A stretch of DNA of 26,032 bases from JBDHTS01 sp044220535 (GTDB taxonomy: Bacteria; Pseudomonadota; Alphaproteobacteria; Micavibrionales; Micavibrionaceae). Shown here piece after piece: positions 21,064 to 26,032 of the stretch (positions are counted from its first letter, which is position 1; every line of letters starts with the position of its first letter). Under the pieces are notes generated by a model, which saw only the letters and a list, made by a program, of their open reading frames with translations, was not told the origin of the DNA and searched no databases. Made by a program: the position numbers and the translations under genes. Where the stretch lies: contig JBGAQU010000030.1 in the NCBI GenBank assembly GCA_044220535.1, positions 1 to 26,032 on the forward strand. The letters run 5' to 3'.

Positions 21064-22128
21064 ATGTCTGTTCCGGCAGTGCAATGCCAGACGAAGGATA
21101 AAGCGCAGGGGGTTCACTCCCTGCGCTTCTCCGTATTGAAGGCGGGTACATGCCTGTTCGCTTTGGCGGTTCTGGTTGCAGGCCCGGCGATGGCGCAGAC
21201 CGATATGCGCACGCGCATGAAGCAGCTTGAAAACCAGATGGAAACGCTGAGCCAGCAGGTCACCAACCCTGCCGGCGCCGATGCCGTCAAAGAATCACAG
21301 ACGCAGATGCAGGATCATCTGTCGCAGATCGACAATAGCCTGACGGCGCTGACCGGCAAGGTTGAAGAGCAGCAGCACCAGATGCAGGTGTTGCAGGACT
21401 CGATTGCAAGACTTGAACAAAGGCTGACATCGCTTGAGCAGCGCGCGCCGGGTGGTGCCGCGCCGTCAGCAGCGCCGACAACCACCACGACCGAGACAAT
21501 CACTGCCCCATCCGGCGGTCTGACCGCGCCATCCGAATTGCATGAGAGCGATCTGGGGCAACCGCCACAGCCACAGCCGGCCACGGCGGCAGCTCAGCCT
21601 TATGCGCCGGGCAGCGGATTTAGCGGCGGCGTTGCGAAACCCGCCGATCCCAACGCGCCCGCGACCGCGCAGACCACGCCGGAAACGCCGCTCGGCACGC
21701 TGACCAAACCCGAATCGCCTGCCGCGGATCCGGTGAAGCCGGCGGATACGCCTGAGGCCGAGTATGAAGCCGCCTATACCGAACTGAAAAACCAGAATTA
21801 TGATGCTGCGGAAAAGGCGTTCAAGGATTTCCTGGCCAAGAACCCGAAGGACAAGCTGGCCGCCAATGCGCAATACTGGCTGGGCGAAACTTATTATGCA
21901 CGCGCGCAATATGCGCCTGCCGCCAAGGCGTTTGCGTCCGCCTACCAGAAGTATCCGCAAAGCACCAAGGGGCCGGATGCGCTGCTGAAAATGGGGATGT
22001 CGCTGAACGGTATGGGTGATAAGAACTCGGCCTGCCTGACCTACGGTCAGTTGAAAAAACAATTCCCGACCGCCAAGCAGAGCATAAGCGCGGCGCAGGA
22101 TGAATCCGCGAAGCTTGGCTGCAAGTAA
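21064..22128 (+). CDS. cpoB: Tol-Pal system coordinator CpoB (YbgF)
   Basis: CpoB is a periplasmic protein that links Tol-Pal to PBP1b during septation. The 354-residue protein has a signal sequence (LKAGTCLFALAVLVAGPAMAQ, about 25-45), a coiled coil (about 46-130, MKQLENQMETLSQQV onward), a Pro/Ala-rich linker (to about 225) and three TPR-like units (about 233-350; AAYTELKNQNYDAAEKAFKDF, ANAQYWLGETYYARAQYAPA, PDALLKMGMSLNGMGDK). Start ATG 21064 has an AAGGAAT site, but it gives a long 24-residue leader before the hydrophobic core. A TTG at 21136 would give a more normal signal peptide but lacks a good ribosome site. A strong 10 bp hairpin lies between these starts. Confidence 0.93.
   Translation: MSVPAVQCQTKDKAQGVHSLRFSVLKAGTCLFALAVLVAGPAMAQTDMRTRMKQLENQMETLSQQVTNPAGADAVKESQTQMQDHLSQIDNSLTALTGKVEEQQHQMQVLQDSIARLEQRLTSLEQRAPGGAAPSAAPTTTTTETITAPSGGLTAPSELHESDLGQPPQPQPATAAAQPYAPGSGFSGGVAKPADPNAPATAQTTPETPLGTLTKPESPAADPVKPADTPEAEYEAAYTELKNQNYDAAEKAFKDFLAKNPKDKLAANAQYWLGETYYARAQYAPAAKAFASAYQKYPQSTKGPDALLKMGMSLNGMGDKNSACLTYGQLKKQFPTAKQSISAAQDESAKLGCK
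21101..21128 (+). promoter_or_regulatory. Strong hairpin inside the 5' end of cpoB
   Basis: A perfect 10 bp stem AAGCGCAGGG / CCCTGCGCTT encloses an 8-base loop. It lies 50 bases after the pal stop and inside the annotated cpoB frame. It may attenuate cpoB relative to pal, protect the pal mRNA 3' end after processing, or mark a misplaced cpoB start. Confidence 0.55.
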
Positions 22129-22145
22129 GTCCTCATTGTCATTTT

Positions 22146-22271
22146 GTCATCCTCCGGCTTGACCGGAGGACCCATGCAATGCCGCTTTTATGATAAAAGC
22201 GTGACAATTTACTTACCTTCAGAGAGAATAATCACCAGTGTATGGATCCCCCGGTCAAGCCGGAGGATGAC
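22146..22271. repeat. Paired palindromic element (CATCCTCCGG family), copy C
   Basis: The left unit begins at 22146 and the right ends at 22271; each is a CCTCCGG/CCGGAGG hairpin and they face each other. The spacer is longer than in copies A and B and contains a perfect CGCTTTTA-TGA-TAAAAGCG stem at 22183-22201. The element fills most of the 196 bp between cpoB and tilS and probably ends cpoB transcription. The GTGTATGGATC sequence joining the right unit is shared with copy B. Confidence 0.87.
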
Positions 22272-22324
22272 AGGTTGTTTATCTGGGCTTTGCCAAGGCG
22301 ATCATTAACGTAAAGAAAATTCCA

Positions 22325-23338
22325 ATGAATGCCGCCGGGCAAATTTTTTCACCTCAACACCTGTATGATGCAATCCACGACATCGACGTGGACAATATTA
22401 TTGCCGTAGGCCTTTCCGGCGGGCCGGATAGCATGGCTCTGGTCTGGCTGTTTTCGCAGCTTTATGCGGAGGGGCGGGGGCCCGCCATTGAGGCCGTGAC
22501 CATCGATCACAATCTCCGTCCCGATTCAGCCGGGGAAGCGCAAGTGGTGGGGGCGGCGGTGCGGGATTGGCCGGGGGTGACGCATTCCATCCTGACCAGG
22601 CCGAAGCCGGATGCATCGACACGGATCCAGGAAACAGCCCGGGCGGACCGTTACGCTATGTTAGAGGCGTTCTGCAGGGAAAAGAATATAAGCCGTTTGT
22701 TCACGGCTCACCATCGGGACGACCAGGCGGAGACATTTTTAATGCGGCTGGCGGCGGGGTCGGGGCTGGACGGGCTGGCGGGGATGCGGCCTGTCAGTGT
22801 TTTGCCATCGGGTTTACGGCTGTGCAGGCCGCTCCTTGGCGTATCGAAACAGGATCTGGTGGCAGTATGTCAGGCGCACGGCTTGCCCTATGTTGAAGAC
22901 TCGTCAAACCGGAACGAGCGTTTCGCAAGGGTCAGGCTGCGGGCGGCGGCGGAAAGCCTGGAACGGGAAGGCTTGTCATCGGAGCGGCTGAAAAAGACGG
23001 CTTGGCGGTTGAGGCGCGCGCAGGAAGCTATTGATTATTATGCTGAAAAACTCTGGGATGATTCGATCCTTAGTGTAAGCACTGACCGTGTCGTTTTTAA
23101 ATACGCGCTGTTACAAAAAGCACCCGATGAAATACAATATCGAATTCTGAAAAAGGCAATTGTTGAGTTAAGAAACGCAGCGGATGAAAAGCAGGATTAC
23201 GGGCCGCGCATGGACAGGCTTGAAGAATTGACCGCGCAATTTTTTACGGATGCGCCGATTATGAAAGCAACACTGGGCGGATGTCTGATCGTGTTGCGGC
23301 TGAAAGCGGATGAATTATCGGTCGAACGGGAAGGTTAA
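22325..23338 (+). CDS. tilS: tRNA(Ile)-lysidine synthase
   Basis: TilS attaches lysine to cytidine 34 of a tRNA-Ile, changing both its codon and its charging identity from methionine to isoleucine. The 337-residue protein has the N-type ATP pyrophosphatase PP-loop SGGPDSMAL (31-39), the paired motif TIDHNLRPDS, and TAHHRDDQAETFLMRLAAGSG, which is family-defining. GLRLCRPLLGVSK and YVEDSSNRNERFARVRLR follow. The C-terminal part is shorter than in Escherichia coli TilS, as in many alphaproteobacteria, and looks divergent. Start ATG 22325 is accepted without a strong ribosome site (GTAAAG upstream). It precedes ftsH as in most relatives; a 33-base-arm repeat fills the gap between them. Confidence 0.94.
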   Translation: MNAAGQIFSPQHLYDAIHDIDVDNIIAVGLSGGPDSMALVWLFSQLYAEGRGPAIEAVTIDHNLRPDSAGEAQVVGAAVRDWPGVTHSILTRPKPDASTRIQETARADRYAMLEAFCREKNISRLFTAHHRDDQAETFLMRLAAGSGLDGLAGMRPVSVLPSGLRLCRPLLGVSKQDLVAVCQAHGLPYVEDSSNRNERFARVRLRAAAESLEREGLSSERLKKTAWRLRRAQEAIDYYAEKLWDDSILSVSTDRVVFKYALLQKAPDEIQYRILKKAIVELRNAADEKQDYGPRMDRLEELTAQFFTDAPIMKATLGGCLIVLRLKADELSVEREG

Positions 23339-23362
23339 GAGCAAAAGCTTAAGGAAGAAGCG

Positions 23363-23449
23363 TTTTTACCACGAATGAACACGAAATAAGCACGAACGAT
23401 AAAAATATTTTCCTTATTCGTGCTTATTCGTGTTCATTCGTGGTAAAAA
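23363..23449. repeat. Long inverted repeat with ACCACGAATGAACACG arms
   Basis: Arms at 23363-23396 and 23417-23449 are complementary over 33 bases apart from one extra A in the left arm, with a 20-base loop. T-run and A-run ends (TTTTTACC / GGTAAAAA) make it a good bidirectional terminator after tilS. Its core ACCACGAATG matches the arm of the repeat at 5600-5640. The remaining 160 bp to ftsH contain promoter-like TATATT at 23547. Confidence 0.87.
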
Positions 23450-23612
23450 ATACTTTACTTCGCGCTCTAGCGGTCAAAATTCATGGGTTAATCTGTCCAT
23501 AATGGATACTGCTTTCAGGCTTGCTGTTTTGCCGAAAGGCCTTAAGTATATTGTGATAGAATGGATAGATGGCTGATACTCGTGCTGCGATTCCGATGAA
23601 AGGTTTGAACCC

Positions 23613-25526
23613 GTGAATAATTTTGGCCGTAATCTTGTGTTCTGGCTGGCCGTGGGCCTGTTGCTGGCATTCCTGTTCAATATCTTCCAGACCACCCAGC
23701 AGCGCCAGGCGGCAGGGAAAGACATGCTGGCCTATAGCGATTTTATGGCCAAGGCGGCGGCAGGCGAAGTATCTGACATTACAATCAAAGGGCAGTCCAT
23801 TGAGGGCCATTATACCAAAACAGGCGGCGATTTCCGCACGCTGGTGCCCCAGAATGAAAACGTCGTCGACCGGCTGGATAAAACAGGCGTAAAGATCACC
23901 GCCGAGCATGAAGACCCGGAGAAGATCAGCGCGCTCAGCATTTTCCTGTCCTGGTTCCCGATGCTGCTGCTGATCGGCGTGTGGATATTCTTTATGCGCC
24001 AGATGCAGGGCAAGGGCGGCGGCGGGGCCATGGGCTTCGGCAAAAGCCGGGCGCGCCTGCTGACCGAGCATCATGGGCGGATTACGTTTGAGGACGTGGC
24101 CGGCATCGATGAAGCCAAGGCCGAATTGCAGGAAGTGGTCGAATTCCTGAAAGATCCGCAGAAATTCCAGCGCCTCGGCGGCAAGATCCCGAAAGGCGCG
24201 TTGCTGGTCGGACCGCCGGGAACGGGTAAGACATTGGTTGCCAGGGCTGTGGCGGGAGAGGCCAATGTGCCGTTCTTCACCATTTCCGGTTCGGACTTTG
24301 TTGAGATGTTTGTCGGTGTCGGCGCATCCCGCGTGCGCGACATGTTCGAGCAGGCGAAGAAAAGCGCACCCTGCATTATCTTTATCGATGAGATCGATGC
24401 GGTCGGGCGGCATCGCGGCGCTGGCCTCGGCGGCGGGAATGACGAGCGTGAGCAGACGTTGAACCAGTTGCTGGTGGAGATGGACGGGTTTGAGGCGACG
24501 GAAGGCGTGATCCTGATCGCCGCGACCAACCGTCCGGATGTTCTGGACCCCGCTCTGCTGCGCCCGGGCCGGTTCGACCGCCAAGTGGTGGTGCCGCTGC
24601 CCGATGTGAAGGGCCGCGAGAAAATCCTGAGCGTCCATTTGAAGAAAGTGCCGCTGGCCATGAACGTGGTGGCGATGACGATTGCACGCGGCACGCCCGG
24701 CTTTTCCGGCGCTGATCTTGCCAACCTTGTGAACGAGGCGGCGCTGCTTGCTGCGCGGCGCGGCAAGCGCGTGGTGGGGATGGAGGAGCTGGAAGAGGCT
24801 AAGGACAAGGTCATGATGGGCGCGGAGCGCAAATCCATGGTCATGACGGACGATGAGAAAAAACTGACCGCCTATCATGAAGCCGGCCACGCCGTGCTGG
24901 CGGTGAAGCTGGAGGATTCGGATCCGATCCATAAGGCCACGATCATTCCGCGCGGCCGCGCGCTGGGGATGGTGATGCGCCTGCCGGAAGGGGACCGCGT
25001 GTCGGTGACGCGCGCCAAGCTGAAGGCCGATCTGGTTGTCGCCATGGGCGGGCGGATCGCGGAAGAGCTGATCTTCGGCCATGACAAGGTGACCACGGGC
25101 GCGTCCGGCGATATCCGCATGGCGACCGACATGGCGCGGCGCATGGTGACTGAATGGGGCATGTCCGACAAGTTGGGGCCGCTGCATTACGGACAGAACC
25201 AGGAGGAAGTGTTCCTAGGCCATTCCGTCGCGCATTCCAAAAACATGTCCGAAGGCACCGCCAGCCAGGTCGACACCGAAATCCGCCTGATCGTTGAGGA
25301 AGCCTATGCCAAGGCGCATCAGATTTTGACGACCTGCCTGGACGATCTGCATAAGCTGGCGCGGGCTTTGCTGGAGTATGAAACGCTGAATGGTGACGAG
25401 ATCAAGGCCATTATGCGCGGCGAACCGATCATCCGTGATGCAGGGAATGATGAACCGATGGATACGCGCCCCAGGTCTTCTGTGCCGACCGGTGGCGGGC
25501 TGGGCGGATTGCCGCAGGGCGCCTGA
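23613..25526 (+). CDS. ftsH: ATP-dependent zinc metalloprotease FtsH
   Basis: FtsH is a hexameric membrane AAA+ protease that removes damaged membrane proteins and regulators such as RpoH and LpxC. The 637-residue protein has a first membrane helix (about 8-24), a periplasmic loop, and a second helix (about 108-127). The AAA+ domain follows with Walker A GPPGTGKT (200-207), Walker B IIFIDEIDA (255-263) and the pore motif FVGVGASRVR. The second region of homology is TNRPDVLDPALLRPGRFDR. The protease site is HEAGH (H422, E423, H426). The C-terminus is Gly/Pro-rich and ends QGA. The start is GTG 23613, following AAAGG about 12 bases upstream. A terminator follows 22 bp after the stop. Confidence 0.98.
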   Translation: MNNFGRNLVFWLAVGLLLAFLFNIFQTTQQRQAAGKDMLAYSDFMAKAAAGEVSDITIKGQSIEGHYTKTGGDFRTLVPQNENVVDRLDKTGVKITAEHEDPEKISALSIFLSWFPMLLLIGVWIFFMRQMQGKGGGGAMGFGKSRARLLTEHHGRITFEDVAGIDEAKAELQEVVEFLKDPQKFQRLGGKIPKGALLVGPPGTGKTLVARAVAGEANVPFFTISGSDFVEMFVGVGASRVRDMFEQAKKSAPCIIFIDEIDAVGRHRGAGLGGGNDEREQTLNQLLVEMDGFEATEGVILIAATNRPDVLDPALLRPGRFDRQVVVPLPDVKGREKILSVHLKKVPLAMNVVAMTIARGTPGFSGADLANLVNEAALLAARRGKRVVGMEELEEAKDKVMMGAERKSMVMTDDEKKLTAYHEAGHAVLAVKLEDSDPIHKATIIPRGRALGMVMRLPEGDRVSVTRAKLKADLVVAMGGRIAEELIFGHDKVTTGASGDIRMATDMARRMVTEWGMSDKLGPLHYGQNQEEVFLGHSVAHSKNMSEGTASQVDTEIRLIVEEAYAKAHQILTTCLDDLHKLARALLEYETLNGDEIKAIMRGEPIIRDAGNDEPMDTRPRSSVPTGGGLGGLPQGA

Positions 25527-25547
25527 AGTTTAAAGGCCTGAAATGTA

Positions 25548-25579
25548 AAACGGCGGCCATGCGCCGCCGTTTGTTTTTT
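25548..25579 (+). terminator. Rho-independent terminator of ftsH
   Basis: A perfect 10 bp GC-rich stem AAACGGCGGC / GCCGCCGTTT with a 5-base loop is followed by GTTTTTT. It is a textbook intrinsic terminator. The A-run before the stem is shorter than the T-run, so on the opposite strand it would be weaker for the small gene at 25592-25738. Confidence 0.93.
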
Positions 25580-25591
25580 ATTTAGTCGTTT

Positions 25592-25738
25592 CTATCGCAT
25601 GCAGAGATGCATAACAGCTGTCGGTGGGGCGTAGTTTCGAGCCATTAGCCTGCCGAGCATACCCGCTGCCTGAAAAGCCTGCATGATCCTTAAGGGCATG
25701 GCCCTGTAGAAACGGCTTGAACCAGAGTTGTTACTCAT
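25592..25738 (-). CDS. Small 48-residue ORF with perfect ribosome binding site
   Basis: A short minus-strand gene reading MSNNSGSSRFYRAMPLRI at the start and ending in VMHLCMR. AGGAGG (25745-25750) lies six bases before the ATG, ideal for strong translation, and the ORF ends in TAG just inside the region downstream of the ftsH terminator. The peptide is basic and rich in methionine (6) and alanine; the centre (RIMQAFQAAGMLGRLMA) looks like an amphipathic helix. I do not recognise a family. A 22 bp palindrome lies just upstream. Codon support is limited by its length, so the gene is plausible, not proven. Confidence 0.55.
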   Translation of the reverse strand: MSNNSGSSRFYRAMPLRIMQAFQAAGMLGRLMARNYAPPTAVMHLCMR

Positions 25739-25767
25739 TTTGTGCCTCCTTTTCTGTTTGACACATC

Positions 25768-25789
25768 TGAAGACATCGCAATGTCTTCA
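25768..25789. promoter_or_regulatory. Perfect palindrome upstream of the small ORF
   Basis: TGAAGACAT-CGCA-ATGTCTTCA is a perfect 9 bp inverted repeat about 30 bases before the small minus-strand ORF. It may be a repressor operator for it, or a hairpin in its leader. The partner regulator is unknown. Confidence 0.5.
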
Positions 25790-25816
25790 CATATAATCAA
25801 AGCATCGGAGGTGCTT

Positions 25817-25843
25817 ATGTTCTTTTTCTTACTCAATTTATAG
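25817..25843 (+). other. Possible 8-codon leader peptide with good ribosome site
   Basis: ATG TTC TTT TTC TTA CTC AAT TTA TAG encodes MFFFLLNL, and GGAGG (25807-25811) stands five bases before it. The peptide is hydrophobic and rich in Phe and Leu. It is divergent from the small ORF and lies before the transposase remnant. Chance is quite possible at this length. Confidence 0.25.
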
Positions 25844-25911
25844 CATGAATCATGTGAAAAAGTCAAGAGGCATGTCAGGTCACGATTGAATGAATATCTT
25901 TAAAAATGTAA

Positions 25912-26032
25912 AATAAAACAAGGGAATACGACCAAGGTTCTTACAACGTGCTCGATGTGTCGGATTTCAAACACTATCGGATCAACCATTCGAAGCTGTT
26001 TGCCGACAGGCGGAACCACATCAATGGGATTG
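25912..26032 (+). mobile_element. IS1595-family transposase, 5'-truncated remnant
   Basis: From 25924 the frame reads EYDQGSYNVLDVSDFKHYRI then NHSKLFADRRNHINGI, running off the window. NHSKLF and HINGI are the hallmark of the DDE/D-type IS1595 (ISXO2-like) transposase, where HINGIENFW normally follows. An in-frame stop (TAA at 25909) cuts the frame, so the N-terminal three-quarters is missing; the piece is a remnant or a copy whose left part was lost. No terminal inverted repeat can be recognised at its left edge. Its presence next to the ftsH region suggests local rearrangement. Confidence 0.8.

Noticed and set aside
23481..25187. A 568-codon open frame on the minus strand opposite ftsH
   Set aside because: It is an exact shadow of ftsH, rich in His/Arg as expected from reading GC-rich codons backwards, and has no family resemblance.

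Overview
The window looks like a chromosomal segment of an alphaproteobacterium. The case rests on gene content and order: a LysR/OxyR-ahpC-ahpD block, an lpoA-like gene divergent from rsmI-yraN-dolP, pal-cpoB, and tilS followed by ftsH. Dispersed palindromic repeats of a kind common in this class (core CATCCTCCGG) also occur. I cannot name the genus from sequence alone; a Micavibrio-like lineage is only a guess.

Layout. 1-1020: 3' part of a GT4 glycosyltransferase. 1123-2220: proline/alanine-rich lipoprotein with a coiled coil and an AMIN-like C-terminus. 2340-4086: a compact module of periplasmic EF-hand protein, ECF sigma factor, short membrane anti-sigma-like protein and CnrX/ZraP-like membrane-anchored protein, resembling a metal-sensing sigma switch. 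4138-5591: tRNA hydroxylase TrhO (minus) and a VOC protein. 5619-7912: divergent oxyR / ahpC-ahpD peroxide defence. 7975-8604: TetR regulator.

8770-14948 is the unusual part. It is visibly more AT-rich in codon choice than the flanks, at least up to about 13 kb. It holds three SAM methyltransferase genes (one frameshifted), an alpha/beta hydrolase, a cystathionine-lyase-type PLP enzyme and a 580-residue fusion. The fusion joins a nicotianamine-synthase-like domain to a cysteine-synthase-like PLP domain. A good Fur-box-like palindrome lies 17 bp upstream of the last two genes, and a weaker one lies in the divergent promoter at 10.5 kb. My reading is an iron- (or metal-) repressed pathway for a nicotianamine/staphylopine-like metallophore or related amino-acid conjugate. 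The fusion and the Fur-like site are seen in sequence; the product is inference. No transporter or opine dehydrogenase is present in the window.

15030-25526 returns to housekeeping genes: a RimK-like ATP-grasp ligase, an LpoA-like lipoprotein (minus), rsmI-yraN-dolP-like-sirB1-like as a tightly coupled run, pal-cpoB, tilS and ftsH with a strong terminator. The last 500 bp carry a 48-codon small ORF with a perfect ribosome binding site, a palindrome, and the interrupted end of an IS1595-type transposase running off the window. Several families of intergenic inverted repeats punctuate the gene junctions.
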